DNA of 64,000 nt from Acidocella facilis ATCC 35904 (GCF_000687875.1 NZ_JHYG01000001.1:248001-312000); one strand, 5' to 3'; counted from the first letter of the stretch, positions 17,072-26,981 are shown. Numbers and translations are program-made. Notes: a model not told the origin generated them from the letters alone.

Positions 17072-17746
17072 ATGATCCCCTCCGGACGCGGACTGCGCAT
17101 TGTCGGCGATGTGCATGGCGATTCCCGCGCCTTCGCGGCGGCGGCGCAGACGGATCGGTTCATCATCCAGCTCGGCGATCTCGTCGATGACGGGCCGGAT
17201 ACCCCCGGCGCGCTGCGGATCATGTTCGAGATTTTGGACGAAAGGCGTGGGCTGTTCCTGCTCGGCAATCATGATTTCAAGCTCGGGCGGGCGCTGCGGG
17301 GGGATCGGGTGCGCGGCGAGCCGACGGCAAAGACCATGGCCATTCTGCCGGACGAGCTGCGGGAGCGCACGCGCGAGGAGATTTTGCGCGCGCCGGTCTG
17401 GCTGCAATCGGGAAAGCTGTTTTTCGTGCATGGCGGGTTTCATCCGGCGATGCTGGAGCAGCCCCCCGGCCCCTTCCCGCCCGGCCGGCCGGAGCCGCTC
17501 TGGGCGCGCGCTCTCTATGGCCAGACCAGCGGCCGGGTGAGCAGCGGCGGCAAGCCGGAGCGGCTGCTGCGCTGGGTGGATGATCTGCCCGCCGGCATCA
17601 CCGCCTATGTCGGGCACGACCAGCGCTCCACCGATGGGCGGCCTTATATCCGCCATGGGCGCAAGGGCGGCATGGCGGTGTTTCTGGATACCGGGGCGGG
17701 CAAAGGCGGGCATCTCTCCTGGATGGATATCGACCCCCTGCCCTGA
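17072..17746 (+). CDS. metallophosphoesterase, PP2A/ApaH-like
   Basis: A 224-residue calcineurin-like phosphatase. Motifs are GDVHGD (12-17), GDLVDD (35-40), GNHD (65-68), FVHGG and VGHDQ. This arrangement is shared by serine/threonine phosphatases of the PrpE type and diadenosine tetraphosphatases, so the substrate cannot be told. The frame is open from a TTG at 17024, but the ATG at 17072 places the first motif at the usual distance from the N-terminus. It follows phr by 80 bp and may be separately expressed. Confidence 0.8.
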   Translation: MIPSGRGLRIVGDVHGDSRAFAAAAQTDRFIIQLGDLVDDGPDTPGALRIMFEILDERRGLFLLGNHDFKLGRALRGDRVRGEPTAKTMAILPDELRERTREEILRAPVWLQSGKLFFVHGGFHPAMLEQPPGPFPPGRPEPLWARALYGQTSGRVSSGGKPERLLRWVDDLPAGITAYVGHDQRSTDGRPYIRHGRKGGMAVFLDTGAGKGGHLSWMDIDPLP

Positions 17747-17824
17747 GCCGGCCCTCGGCGGCGCAGAGGCGGGCTTGAACCGCTGGCGCCGCGCCCGACA
17801 TCTTCACCGAAAGGATGCGGGCGG

Positions 17825-18282
17825 ATGCAGGCATGGCACGCGCTGGTGGGTGACGGGGCGACGCGGATTCTCTGGTGGCAGATGAGTTTGCGCGCGGTGA
17901 TCGTGCTGGTCTATGGGCTGGCGGCGATCCGGCTGCTGGGGCGGCGCGCCTTTGGGCGGCAGAGCCCGCTGGATATCGTCATCGTCATCGCCATCGTCAT
18001 CGGCTCCAGCCTCAGCCGCGCCCTAACCGGCAATGCCAAGCTGATCGACACGTTGGTGGCGACGACGGTGTTTCTGCTGCTCTACTGGGCGTTGGACCAT
18101 AAGGCAGGCCGATCCCGCTGATCGAAAATGGCAGGATACGCGGTGCCGAGATGCGGGCCAGCGCGGTGACGCCGCATGATATCGAGGAGGCGGCGCGTTG
18201 TGCCGGGCATGAGGGGCTGGGGGCGCTGGAAACGGCGATGCCGGAGCGCAACGGCCAGATCAGCACGATCGCAAAAAAATAA
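17825..18282 (+). pseudogene. DUF421 (YetF/YcaP-like) membrane protein, frameshifted
   Basis: The first 90 or so codons encode the N-terminal membrane part of a DUF421 protein (MQAWHALVG then LVYGLAAIRLLGRRAFGRQS, PLDIVIVIAIVIGSSLSRAL). The frame then ends at 18121 as DHKAGRSR. A shift of one base restores the family's C-terminal domain as RPIPLIENGRIRG, then DIEEAARCAGHEGLG and PERNGQIST, to a stop at 18280-18282. Adding one G in AAGGCAGG would give the expected KGRPIPLI, so a one-base deletion near 18103 is likely. About a dozen linker residues usual at this point also seem absent. GCGGGCGG precedes the ATG. Confidence 0.82.
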
Positions 18283-18285
18283 GAG

Positions 18286-18463
18286 TTTTTTGGTGCCGCC
18301 GGCGCGCCGATGAGGAAGCAGCTTTGCTGCTGTCTCTGAATCGGCCCGCCCAGCGCAACTCAAAAAAGCGGCGAAAAACGCCGGGGTGTATGCACCGCCG
18401 GTGCCAACACCCCAAACGTCTCTTGGCCCTTTTTGAAAAAAGGGCCAAACCCCAAAAACTTTT
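18286..18463. repeat. family 2 hairpin element, copy 1, internally interrupted
   Basis: The right end carries TTGGCCCTTTTT (18423-18434) pairing with AAAAAGGGCCAA (18437-18448), then CCCCAAAAACTTTT (18450-18463). The left end GTTTTTTGGTGCCGCC and the partner CAAAAAAGCGGCG match the first hairpin of the copy at 24724. Here they are separated by about 58 bp that form their own nested stem, CCGAT...AAGCAGC-TTT-GCTGCT...ATCGG (about 18307-18342). The element lies just past the stop of the metallo-hydrolase gene; its last bases are that stop codon. Confidence 0.75.
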
Positions 18464-19100
18464 ATTCGTTTAAGTAGGGATTGGTTTCACGTTCGGCGCC
18501 AATCGTCGAACCAGGGCCGTGGCCGCACAGAAACCCGAAACTGTCCGGCAGCACCAAAAGCTCGCGCTTGATCGAGGCGATCAGCTGCGCATGGTCGCCG
18601 TAATCACCGAAATCCGTGCGCCCGACCGAGCCCTTGAACAGCACATCGCCGAGAATGCCGAATTCCAGCGCCTTGTTCAGGAACACCATATGGCCGGGCG
18701 TATGGCCGGGGCAGTGACGGACCTCGAAATCCGCGCCGCCGAGCTTGATCACATCCCCCGCCCGCAGCCAGCGATCCGGCGTGCAGTCCCGCGCCTTGAT
18801 GCCGTAGCGCGCCCCCTGCTCGGCTAGGCCATCGAGCAGGAATTTATCCTCGATGCCGGGGCCGATGATGCGCACATCCAGCTTTTCCGCCAGCTCCATC
18901 GCCCCGCCGGCATGGTCGATATGGCCATGGGTGAGGAAAATCTCGGTGATGGAGAGGCCGAGCTTGGTGATCTGTTCGGTGATGTAGGGCACATCCCCGC
19001 CCGGGTCGATCACCGCGCCGATCCTGGTTTCGTCATCCCAGGCCAGGGCGCAATTCTGCTGAAAGGCGGTGACGGGGATGATGCCGATTTTGAAGCTCAT
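18462..19100 (-). CDS. MBL-fold metallo-hydrolase, YcbL/glyoxalase II-like
   Basis: A 212-residue metallo-beta-lactamase-fold hydrolase. The metal site [10 protein letters not shown] gives H58, H60, D62 and H63. Later ligand motifs are [22 protein letters not shown] and [18 protein letters not shown], the pattern of YcbL-type glyoxalase II relatives that lack the long substrate-binding C-terminus. The probable role is thioester hydrolysis, possibly in methylglyoxal handling. The ATG overlaps the thrS stop (ATGA), so it is translated with thrS. Confidence 0.85.
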   Translation of the reverse strand: MSFKIGIIPVTAFQQNCALAWDDETRIGAVIDPGGDVPYITEQITKLGLSITEIFLTHGHIDHAGGAMELAEKLDVRIIGPGIEDKFLLDGLAEQGARYGIKARDCTPDRWLRAGDVIKLGGADFEVRHCPGHTPGHMVFLNKALEFGILGDVLFKGSVGRTDFGDYGDHAQLIASIKRELLVLPDSFGFLCGHGPGSTIGAERETNPYLNE

Positions 19101-21022
19101 GCGCGAAGATCCGGGGCGGTGGCTTCGGCTTTCAACAGGGCCACCGCTTCATCCAGCGACAGGATTTCCTGCGCGGCGCCACCCAGGCGGCGCAGGGCGA
19201 CCTTGCGCTCCTCCGCCTCCTTGCGCCCGACCACCAGGATGTTGGGCACATGGTGCAGCGAATGGTCGCGGATTTTCGCCTGGATCTTCTGGTTGCTGCT
19301 ATCCAGCTCCACCGAAAGCCCAGCGGCGCGCAGCGCCTGCGCGACTTCGGCGGCATAGTCATCGGCATCCGAGACGATGGTGGCGACGACGACCTGGGTC
19401 GGGGCCAGCCAGAGCGGGAAGCGCCCGGCATATTGCTCGATCAGGATGCCGAGAAACCGCTCAAAGCTGCCGATGATCGCGCGATGCAGCATCACCGGGC
19501 GGGCGCGGCTGCTCTCGGAGGTGACATATTCCGCGTCCAGCCGCTCGGGCAGCACGAAATCCACCTGGATGGTGCCGCATTGCCAGTCCCGCCCGATCGC
19601 ATCGCGCAGCACGAATTCCAGCTTCGGCCCGTAGAAGGCGCCCTCGCCGGGGTTCAGCGTGTATTCCACCCCGGCCTTTTCGCAGGCGGCCTTCAGCGCG
19701 CCTTCGGCACGGTCCCAGACATCGTCGGCGCCGGCGCGAACCTCCGGGCGGTCGGAGAATTTGACCGTGAAGCTCTCGAAGCCGAAATCCTTGTAGACGC
19801 TCTCCAGCAGGGCGACGAATTTCACCGTCTCGTCGGCGATCTGGTCTTCCATGCAGAAGATATGCGCATCGTCCTGGGTGAAGGCGCGCACGCGCATGAT
19901 GCCGTGCAGCGCGCCCGAGGGCTCGTAGCGATGGCAGGCGCCGAATTCGGCCATGCGGATCGGCAATTCCTTGTAAGAGCGCAGGCCCTGGTTGAAGATC
20001 TGCACATGGCAGGGGCAGTTCATCGGCTTCAGCGCGAGGGTGGTATCTTCCTCGGCCACCTCCGCGATGAACATGTTCTTGCGGTATTTGTCCCAATGGC
20101 CGGAAAGCTCCCACAGCTTGCGGTCGACCAGCTGCGGCGTGCGCACTTCCTCATAGCCCCCCGCTTCCTGGCGGCGGCGGATATATGCCTCCACCGTGCG
20201 GTAGAGCTTCCAGCCTTTCGGGTGCCAGAAGATGGAGCCGGTGGCCTCTTCCTGGATATGGAACAGATCCATCTCGCGGCCGATCTTGCGGTGGTCGCGC
20301 TTTTCCGCCTCTTCGAGCTGGGTGAGGTAGGCGTCCAGCTCCTTATTGTCGCGCCAGGCGGTGCCGTAGATGCGGCTCAGCATCGGGTTCTTGGAATCGC
20401 CGCGCCAATAGGCGCCGGCGGTCTTCATCAGCTTGAAGCCGCTGCCGATATCGCCGGTGGAGCGCATATGCGGGCCACGGCAGAGATCCAGCCATTCGCC
20501 CTGGCGGTAGATGGTGATGGTCTCGCTCTCCGGCAGATCGCGGATCAGCTCGGCCTTGAAGCGCTCGCCGCGGGCCTCGAAGAATTTGATCGCCTCGTCA
20601 CGGTCCCATTCCTCGCGCACAAAGCCAGCATTGCGGCCGATGATCTCGCGCATCTTGGCCTCGATCGCCGGCAGATCGGCCGGGGTGAAGGGCTCGTTGC
20701 GGTAGAAATCATAATAGAAGCCGTTTTCGATGGAGGGGCCGATGGTGACCTGGGTGCCAGGAAACAGCTCCTGCACCGCTTCTGCCAGCACATGGGCGGC
20801 ATCGTGGCGGATCATCTCCAGCGCCGCCTCATCCTTGCGGGTGATGAATTTCACCGCGCTGTCCTCGGCGATCTCGCGGGAGAGGTCCATCTGCTTGCCG
20901 TTCACCTCCATCGCCAGAGCGGCGCGGGCCAGGCCCGGGCCGATGGCGGCGGCGATATTGGTGCCGGTCACAGCGCCGTCGAAGGAACGAACGGAACCGT
21001 CGGGCAGGGTGATGGCAGGCAT
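19097..21022 (-). CDS. thrS: threonine--tRNA ligase
   Basis: A 641-residue class II aminoacyl-tRNA synthetase charging tRNA-Thr. It has an N-terminal TGS domain (about 1-60), an editing domain with [12 protein letters not shown], the catalytic core with [12 protein letters not shown] (zinc Cys) and [23 protein letters not shown] (motif 2), and the anticodon-binding domain from about 540. The frame is open far upstream of the real start, but the ATG at 21022 has AGGAAG 6 nt ahead and gives the normal length. A metallo-hydrolase gene follows with an overlapping start. Confidence 0.96.
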   Translation of the reverse strand: MPAITLPDGSVRSFDGAVTGTNIAAAIGPGLARAALAMEVNGKQMDLSREIAEDSAVKFITRKDEAALEMIRHDAAHVLAEAVQELFPGTQVTIGPSIENGFYYDFYRNEPFTPADLPAIEAKMREIIGRNAGFVREEWDRDEAIKFFEARGERFKAELIRDLPESETITIYRQGEWLDLCRGPHMRSTGDIGSGFKLMKTAGAYWRGDSKNPMLSRIYGTAWRDNKELDAYLTQLEEAEKRDHRKIGREMDLFHIQEEATGSIFWHPKGWKLYRTVEAYIRRRQEAGGYEEVRTPQLVDRKLWELSGHWDKYRKNMFIAEVAEEDTTLALKPMNCPCHVQIFNQGLRSYKELPIRMAEFGACHRYEPSGALHGIMRVRAFTQDDAHIFCMEDQIADETVKFVALLESVYKDFGFESFTVKFSDRPEVRAGADDVWDRAEGALKAACEKAGVEYTLNPGEGAFYGPKLEFVLRDAIGRDWQCGTIQVDFVLPERLDAEYVTSESSRARPVMLHRAIIGSFERFLGILIEQYAGRFPLWLAPTQVVVATIVSDADDYAAEVAQALRAAGLSVELDSSNQKIQAKIRDHSLHHVPNILVVGRKEAEERKVALRRLGGAAQEILSLDEAVALLKAEATAPDLRA

Positions 21023-21059
21023 AGGCGTCTTCCTAAATATAATGAAACGTCGCGGCGGG

Positions 21060-21944
21060 TTATGGCAGCAGGGCCAGCACTTGCGCAACCGGCAGCTCTT
21101 GCAGGGAGGGGGCGCGGGCGATGGCGGGCCAGCCGCCATCAGGATAGCGCGGCGCGGTGCGGGCGGGCGCGGAGGCGGCGGAGAAGAGCGAGATGCACGG
21201 CGTGCCGAGCGCGGCGGCGAGATGCATCGGCCCGGTATCGTTGCCGATGGCCAAGCTGGCGCGCCGGAACACCGCAGCGAGCTGGAAGAAATCCGTGCGG
21301 CCGGTGAGGTCGATGCCGCCGATGGTCTGGGCCAGGGGCTTTTCGCCGGCGGTGCCGACGATGACGCACGGGGACGGCAAAGCGGCGGCGAGCTCGCGGA
21401 ATTTCTCCGCCGGGAAGCGTTTTTCCGGCCGGTGCGGGGCGGCGCCGGGGACCAGCACCACGTAGTCCGGCGGCAGATCGAAGGCGGAAATGTCGCTGGC
21501 CAGCCAGGATAAATCCGGGGCCGGCAAAGGGGTCGGGATGCCGGCCAGGCCGAGCTGCTGCTCCAGCCGCTCGCGGCTATGCAGGGTTTCACGGTTGGCG
21601 GCATCCGGAAAAGCGCAGCCGCGTGCGATGCCGGACCAGGAAGGGCGGCCGGCCAGGGCGAAATAACGGGTGGAGCGGCCGGAGGTTTGCAGGTCATAGA
21701 CCATGTCGAACCCGGCGAGCTGGCGTTTGAGCCGCAGCAAGGCGGGGAGCTGCCACCAATCCGGCTTGGCGTCGATCTCGATTTTGTCGAACCAGGGGCT
21801 GGTGCCGAGCAGACCGGCATAGGGCCTCGTGGTGAGCAGGGTGATCTCATCGCCCGCATGGCGGGCACGGATGGCGGCGAAGGCGGCGAAACTCAGCACG
21901 ATATCGCCAAAGGCGCCATGGCGGATGACGAGGATGCGGCTCAT
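21060..21944 (-). CDS. glycosyltransferase family 9 (heptosyltransferase-like)
   Basis: A 294-residue GT-B enzyme of the ADP-heptose:LPS heptosyltransferase family. It starts [18 protein letters not shown], as usual for GT9. Later motifs are the [17 protein letters not shown] nucleotide-binding loop and [23 protein letters not shown]. It probably adds a sugar to the lipopolysaccharide core on the cytoplasmic side. Its ATG overlaps the stop of the upstream GT4 gene, so the two form a unit. thrS starts 37 bp after its stop. Confidence 0.88.
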   Translation of the reverse strand: MSRILVIRHGAFGDIVLSFAAFAAIRARHAGDEITLLTTRPYAGLLGTSPWFDKIEIDAKPDWWQLPALLRLKRQLAGFDMVYDLQTSGRSTRYFALAGRPSWSGIARGCAFPDAANRETLHSRERLEQQLGLAGIPTPLPAPDLSWLASDISAFDLPPDYVVLVPGAAPHRPEKRFPAEKFRELAAALPSPCVIVGTAGEKPLAQTIGGIDLTGRTDFFQLAAVFRRASLAIGNDTGPMHLAAALGTPCISLFSAASAPARTAPRYPDGGWPAIARAPSLQELPVAQVLALLP

Positions 21945-23077
21945 CCCAGCAGCTCGGCATAGAGATGGAGATAGCGCGTCTGCATCGCTTCCAGCGAGAA
22001 ACGCTGCCCCACCGCCTCGCGGGCGCGCTGGCCGAAGGCGAGGCGCAGCTCCGCATCGCCCTCCAGGATCGCGTCGAACAAGGCGGCCAGGGCGGTGTCG
22101 TCGCCGGGCGGGAAGAGGAAGCCGGTGACATCGGGCTCGATCGTCTCATGCGCGCCGCCATGGCCGGCGGCGACGACGATTTTGCCCATCGCCTGCGCCT
22201 CGATGATGGTGCGGCCGAAGGCTTCCGGCTCGGTGGAGCAATTCACCACGATATCGGCCAGTTTCAGCGCGGCGGGCATGTCTTCCACATGCCCGGCCAA
22301 ACGCAGCCGGCCGCCGACGCCGAGCCGGTTGGCGAGATCCAGCAGCTCCTGGGTGTATTTATGCCGGCCCTGATCCGAGCCGATGAGAATGCCCACAGCC
22401 TCCTGATGCTGCATCTTCGCCAGGGCGCGGATGAACAGGCGCTGGCCCTTCCAACCGGTGAGCCGGCCGGGGAGCAGGATGGCGGGCTGGCCGTTCTCGA
22501 TCCGCCATTCCTTGGCGAGGCGCACGGCGCGGTCACCGCGCACCGCGGCGGGGTCGAATTTCCGCAGATCGACGCCGTTATGGATGACGCGGAGTTTTGC
22601 AGGGTCAATCTTGTAGCGGGATTTGATGAGATCCGAGATGAACTCACTCACCGCCACCACCCGGGCCCCGGACGCCATCACCTGGTTGTAGCGCTTCTTC
22701 AGCTTGCTCTTTTCGCCATAGGAGCCGTGATAGGTGGTGACGAAGGGGATATCGAGCGCCCGCGCCGCGCGGAAGGCCGCCCAGGCCGGGGCGCGGGAAT
22801 GGGCATGCACGAGATCGACATGGTTTTCCCGCATCACGGCGCGCAGCTTTCGCCCGTTGCGCCATATCTTTAAAGGATTTTTGGACGCGACCGGCAGATG
22901 GATCAGCTCCGCACCGGCGCGCAGGGCGAGGTTGGAAAGCGGCCCATCCTCGGCCACAATGATCGAGCGATGGCCGCAGAGATGCACCGCCTGGGCGATT
23001 TCGATGGCCACCCGCTCCGCGCCGCCGGCATCGAGCTTGGGGAGCAGCTGGAGAATCGTGCGCGGGCGGTCAATCAT
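21941..23077 (-). CDS. glycosyltransferase family 4
   Basis: A 378-residue GT-B glycosyltransferase. The N-terminal acceptor domain starts with LQLLPKLDAGGAERVAIEIA. The donor domain carries LLPGRLTGWKGQ and the E-x7-E motif in STEPEAFGRTIIEAQAMGK. These enzymes use nucleotide-activated sugars in LPS or exopolysaccharide assembly. It is translationally coupled to the GT9 gene and divergent from an alpha/beta hydrolase 34 bp away. Confidence 0.88.
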   Translation of the reverse strand: MIDRPRTILQLLPKLDAGGAERVAIEIAQAVHLCGHRSIIVAEDGPLSNLALRAGAELIHLPVASKNPLKIWRNGRKLRAVMRENHVDLVHAHSRAPAWAAFRAARALDIPFVTTYHGSYGEKSKLKKRYNQVMASGARVVAVSEFISDLIKSRYKIDPAKLRVIHNGVDLRKFDPAAVRGDRAVRLAKEWRIENGQPAILLPGRLTGWKGQRLFIRALAKMQHQEAVGILIGSDQGRHKYTQELLDLANRLGVGGRLRLAGHVEDMPAALKLADIVVNCSTEPEAFGRTIIEAQAMGKIVVAAGHGGAHETIEPDVTGFLFPPGDDTALAALFDAILEGDAELRLAFGQRAREAVGQRFSLEAMQTRYLHLYAELLG

Positions 23078-23111
23078 GGCTGCGCGCTACCAGGGTTGGA
23101 GGGTTATGACT

Positions 23112-23861
23112 ATGCCGTTTGTGTCACGCCTGCCGGGAATCGACCTGGCCTATGAGGTTCTGGACGGGCGCGGGCCGCTGGTGATGTTCTGCCCCGGCTA
23201 TGCCTCGGACATGCAGGGCACCAAGGCGCTGGCGCTGGAAGCCTGGTGCAAGGCGCAGGGCCGGGCGATGCTGCGCTTCGACTATGCCGGGCATGGCGCC
23301 TCCGGCGGGGTGTTTCTGGAAAACGGCATCGGCGACTGGGCGGCGGATGCGGCATTCGTGCTGGAGCAGGTGGCGCCAGGGCGCGAGGTGCTGCTGGTCG
23401 GCTCCTCGATGGGCGGCTGGATTTCGCTGATCCTGGGGCAGGCTTTGGGCGCGCGGCTGGCGGGGCTGGTGCTGCTGGCCCCTGCCCCGGATTTCACCGC
23501 CCGGACGCTGGAGGTGGAGCTGCCGCCCGAACAGCAAGAGGCGATCCGCAAGCAAGGCGTGATTTATAAGCCTTCGGAGTATGGCGATCCGATGCCGTTC
23601 TCGCTGGCGTTGCTGGAGCGCAGTGCCGGGCATTATGTGATGACAAAGCCCATCGCCATCACCGCGCCGGTGCGGATTTTGCACGGCATGCGCGATGACG
23701 CGGTGCCCTGGGAATTGTCGCTGAAGCTCGTGCAAAATCTGACCGGCTCGGATGTGCGGGCGAGCTTCATCAAGGCCGGCGACCATCGGCTTTCCACGCC
23801 GGATGATCTGGCGTTGCTAGAGCAGACCGTTGGCGCGCTCCTCGGCCAGGATGGCGGCTAG
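23112..23861 (+). CDS. alpha/beta hydrolase, ABHD10-like
   Basis: A 249-residue serine hydrolase. The nucleophile elbow is GSSMGG, the acid is in HGMRDDAVPW, and the His is in KAGDHRLS. The opening LAYEVLDGRGPLVMFCPGYASDMQGTKA and RFDYAGHGASGG match the bacterial relatives of the thioesterase ABHD10. GGAGGG at 23098-23103 favours the ATG at 23112 (8 nt) over the ATG at 23106. The 3' end overlaps the convergent SDR gene by 45 bp. The substrate is unknown. Confidence 0.82.
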   Translation: MPFVSRLPGIDLAYEVLDGRGPLVMFCPGYASDMQGTKALALEAWCKAQGRAMLRFDYAGHGASGGVFLENGIGDWAADAAFVLEQVAPGREVLLVGSSMGGWISLILGQALGARLAGLVLLAPAPDFTARTLEVELPPEQQEAIRKQGVIYKPSEYGDPMPFSLALLERSAGHYVMTKPIAITAPVRILHGMRDDAVPWELSLKLVQNLTGSDVRASFIKAGDHRLSTPDDLALLEQTVGALLGQDGG

Positions 23862-24671
23862 GCCCTCGCGGTAGGTGGGGTAGCGCCAGGCGAGGTTGAG
23901 GCCGGATTTGGTGGCATCGGCCCGCACCTTGCGGTTCTCCGCCCAGAAGCTGCGCGCCATGGGGGACATGGTTTTCACCGCCTCCTCAAACGGCACGGGC
24001 GGCGGCGGGGCGATGCCGAGCAGGCGGGCCGCTTCCTGGACCACGTCCGTCGGCGCGGCGGGCTCGTCATCGGCGAAGTTGAAAATGCCGGTGGCGCCCT
24101 GGCGGATGGCGGCGGCAACGCCCAGCCCGATATCCTCCCGGTGGATGCGCCCGAACATATGGCCGGGCTTGATCACATGCCGCCCCTGCCCGGCCCGCAG
24201 ATCGTCCAGCATGGAGCGTCCGGGGCCGTAAATGCCGGCGAGGCGGAAGATGGCCAGGGGCTTGCCCAAATCCGCCCAGCCTTGTTCGGCGGCGATGCGC
24301 CGGCGGGCGCGGGCGGAGCCGGGATTGGGTGGGGTGGTTTCATCCACCCAGCCGCCTTGCGCGTCGCCATAGATGCCTGTGGTGGAGAGATAGCCCAGCC
24401 AAATGGGGGACGCGGCGCGCAGGGCGGCGCTGTAGCGGGCCAGCACCGGGTCGCCCTGCTCATCCGGCGCGGCGCTGGTGAGGATGTGGCTGGCCTGGGC
24501 GATGGCCGGCTGCGCCTGCGCGAAGGGCAGCAGCGTGACGCCGGGCTCCGGCCTGGCCTCGCTGCGATAGGTGGCGCTCACCTGCCAGCCCGCCGCCACC
24601 GCCTCTTTGGCGATGGCGCGGCCGGCATAGCCGAGGCCGAAAATGAGAAGATGCGGGGACGAGACTGTCAT
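23817..24671 (-). CDS. NAD-dependent epimerase/dehydratase family protein (YeeZ-like SDR)
   Basis: A 284-residue atypical extended SDR. It begins PHLLIFGLGYAGRAIAKEA with a GxGxxGxxxA nucleotide motif. STTGIYGD takes the place of the usual YxxxK region, and FRLAGIYGPGRS and GRIHREDIG follow, as in YeeZ-type proteins and some nucleotide-sugar epimerases. The usual catalytic Lys is not obvious, so activity is uncertain. It converges with and overlaps the hydrolase gene. Confidence 0.75.
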   Translation of the reverse strand: MTVSSPHLLIFGLGYAGRAIAKEAVAAGWQVSATYRSEARPEPGVTLLPFAQAQPAIAQASHILTSAAPDEQGDPVLARYSAALRAASPIWLGYLSTTGIYGDAQGGWVDETTPPNPGSARARRRIAAEQGWADLGKPLAIFRLAGIYGPGRSMLDDLRAGQGRHVIKPGHMFGRIHREDIGLGVAAAIRQGATGIFNFADDEPAAPTDVVQEAARLLGIAPPPPVPFEEAVKTMSPMARSFWAENRKVRADATKSGLNLAWRYPTYREGLAAILAEERANGLL

Positions 24672-24723
24672 CCCCGCCTTTCTGGCATCAACCCGGCCCC
24701 GTTAAAAGCCTGGAAAAATTAGC

Positions 24724-24849
24724 AAAAGTTTTTGGTGCCGCTTTTTTCAAAAAGCGGCGAAGAGGTTCGGGGTGGTGGCACAGTTGTCGTCAACACCCCA
24801 GACATTTTGCAGCCCTTTTTGGAAAAAGGGCTGCACCCCAAAAACTTTT
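24724..24849. repeat. family 2 hairpin element, copy 2 (complete)
   Basis: The best-preserved copy. Ends are AAAAGTTTTTGG (24724-24735) and CCCCAAAAACTTTT (24836-24849), roughly inverted. Inside are two hairpins: GCCGCTTTTT/AAAAAGCGGC (24737-24746 and 24749-24758) and GCAGCCCTTTTT/AAAAAGGGCTGC (24809-24820 and 24823-24834). It lies 22 bp past the pyrE stop codon. Confidence 0.85.
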
Positions 24850-24871
24850 ATAACTTATTCAGCGGGTTGCT

Positions 24872-25618
24872 TTAGCCCTTCTTGCCCAGCTTATATTCCA
24901 ACGCCTCTTCCGCCGTGGCGACACCGCCATGCGCGGCCGACCAGGCCATCGGGTTTTCCAGGAATTTGCGCACCCCAGCCAGGGCGGAATCCGAGAAATA
25001 AGCGTGGCTCTTGGCGGCTTCCAGCACATCCCACCAGGTGCAGAGATGGTGCAGCTTGATGTCCATGCTCTCCAGCGTCTCGAAGGAGCCGGGGAAGACG
25101 CCGTAGAAGAACACCACGAAGGTATGGTGGCAGAGCGCGCCGGCCTCGCGCAGCGCGTTGGCGAACTGGATCTTGGAGCCGCCATCAGTGGTCAGATCCT
25201 CGACCAGCAGCGTGTTCAGCCCTTCCGGCACGTCGCCCTCGATCAGCGCGTTCTTGCCAAAGCCCTTCGGCTTCTTGCGGACATAGGCCATCGGCGCGTG
25301 CATGCGCTCGGAGATCCAGGCGGCGAAGGGAATGCCCGCGGTCTCGCCGCCGGCCACGGCCTGGATGGTCTCATGGCCGACATGGCGGTAGATCTTCTCC
25401 ACCGCCAGATCGCAGATTTTGGCGCGGGCGCGGGGGAAATAGATGATCTTGCGGCAATCGATATAGACCGGGGATTTCCAGCCGGAGGTGAGGGTATAGG
25501 GCTCCTCGGGGCGGAAATTCACCGCCTTGATCTCCAGCAGCAGCTTCGCCGTGGTCAGGGCAGCATCCCGGTCCCAGTCGCTCGCCCAGTCGATTTTCGC
25601 GGCAATCCGCCCACTCAT
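24872..25618 (-). CDS. pyrE: orotate phosphoribosyltransferase
   Basis: A 248-residue PRTase that makes orotidine monophosphate from orotate and PRPP in pyrimidine synthesis. The PRPP-binding motif LLVEDLTTDGGSK lies at about 137-149; YTLTSGWKSPVYIDCRK, AYVRKKPKGFGK and AGGETAGIPFAAW are also visible. It is longer than the E. coli enzyme because of a C-terminal extension of about 60 residues, common in alphaproteobacteria. It is divergent from icd with 151 bp between. Confidence 0.94.
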   Translation of the reverse strand: MSGRIAAKIDWASDWDRDAALTTAKLLLEIKAVNFRPEEPYTLTSGWKSPVYIDCRKIIYFPRARAKICDLAVEKIYRHVGHETIQAVAGGETAGIPFAAWISERMHAPMAYVRKKPKGFGKNALIEGDVPEGLNTLLVEDLTTDGGSKIQFANALREAGALCHHTFVVFFYGVFPGSFETLESMDIKLHHLCTWWDVLEAAKSHAYFSDSALAGVRKFLENPMAWSAAHGGVATAEEALEYKLGKKG

Positions 25619-25769
25619 ATCCTTAAACTCCGTTCAACGCGGTCAAACCGCCCCCCTCCTAGCCGCTCGCTTGCAGCCCGTCCATGCGTTTTGGCGGGGC
25701 GGGGCCAGGGTTGTGCGGCGCGGCGGGAGTGGTATTTGATAGGGCCAGCATGGAGTAGAGAGAGTAGAA

Positions 25770-26981
25770 ATGGCCAAAATCAAGGTAAAAACCCCGGTCG
25801 TGGAGATGGACGGCGACGAGATGACCCGGATCATCTGGGGCTTCATCAAAGAGAAGCTGATCCTGCCCTATCTCGACATCGACCTGAAATATTACGATCT
25901 GGGCATCGAGTATCGCGACCAGACCGATGATCAGGTGACCGTGGACGCGGCCAATGCCACCAAGCAGTATGGCGTGGCGGTGAAATGCGCCACCATCACC
26001 CCGGACGAGGCGCGGGTGAAGGAATTCAAACTCAAGAAGATGTGGAAGAGCCCGAACGGCACCATCCGCAACATCGTGGACGGCACGATTTTCCGTGAGC
26101 CGATCATCTGCAAGAACGTCCCCCGGCTGGTGCCGCACTGGACGCAGCCGATCGTGGTGGGGCGCCATGCCTATGGCGATATCTACCGCGCCACCGACTA
26201 TAAGGTGCCCGGCCCCGGCAAGCTGCAGCTGAGCTTCACCCCGGAGGGCGGCGAGCCGGTGGTGATGGATGTGCACGACTTCACCGGCCCCGGTGTGGCG
26301 ATGGGCATGTTCAACACGCTGAAATCCATCGAGGGTTTCGCCCGTGCCAGCTTCAATTACGGCCTGGCCCGGAATTACCCGGTTTATCTCTCCACCAAGA
26401 ACACCATCCTGAAGGGCTATGACGGGTTCTTCAAGGATACGTTCGAGCGCATCTTCGAGGCCGAGTTCAAGGCGCAGTTCGAGAAGGCCGGGCTGACCTA
26501 TGAGCATCGGCTGATCGACGACATGGTGGCCTGCGCGCTGAAATGGAGCGGCGGCTATGTGTGGGCCTGCAAGAACTATGATGGCGACGTGCAGTCCGAC
26601 ATCGTGGCGCAGGGCTTTGGCTCGCTGGGGCTGATGACCTCGGTGCTGCTGAACCCGGATGGGACGGTGGTTGAGTCCGAGGCCGCGCACGGCACCGTGA
26701 CCCGGCATTTCCGCGAGCACCAGAAGGGCCGCCCGACCTCGACCAACCCGATCGCCAGCATCTTCGCCTGGACGCGCGGGCTGATCTATCGCGGCCGCTT
26801 CGATGGCACCCAGGATGTGGTGGATTTCGCCGAGACGCTGGAGCGCGTGTGCATCGAGACGGTGGAAGCCGGGCACATGACGAAGGATCTGGCGCTGCTG
26901 ATCGACAAGAACGCGCCCTGGCTGACGACACAGGATTTCCTGGATAAGCTGGATGCGAATTTGAAAGTGGCGATGGGGTAA
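25770..26981 (+). CDS. icd: NADP-dependent isocitrate dehydrogenase
   Basis: A 403-residue homodimeric IDH of the eukaryote-like subfamily, converting isocitrate to 2-oxoglutarate in the TCA cycle with NADP. Hallmarks are [20 protein letters not shown] at the N-terminus, KSPNGTIRN (substrate binding), [23 protein letters not shown] and [12 protein letters not shown]. Length and sequence are normal. A GAGAGAGTAGAA leader precedes the ATG. Confidence 0.95.
   Translation: MAKIKVKTPVVEMDGDEMTRIIWGFIKEKLILPYLDIDLKYYDLGIEYRDQTDDQVTVDAANATKQYGVAVKCATITPDEARVKEFKLKKMWKSPNGTIRNIVDGTIFREPIICKNVPRLVPHWTQPIVVGRHAYGDIYRATDYKVPGPGKLQLSFTPEGGEPVVMDVHDFTGPGVAMGMFNTLKSIEGFARASFNYGLARNYPVYLSTKNTILKGYDGFFKDTFERIFEAEFKAQFEKAGLTYEHRLIDDMVACALKWSGGYVWACKNYDGDVQSDIVAQGFGSLGLMTSVLLNPDGTVVESEAAHGTVTRHFREHQKGRPTSTNPIASIFAWTRGLIYRGRFDGTQDVVDFAETLERVCIETVEAGHMTKDLALLIDKNAPWLTTQDFLDKLDANLKVAMG

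Noticed and set aside
19097-21868. A 923-residue reading of thrS
   Set aside because: The extra N-terminus is a shadow of the GT9 gene in another frame; the ATG at 21022 has a ribosome site and gives the normal length.
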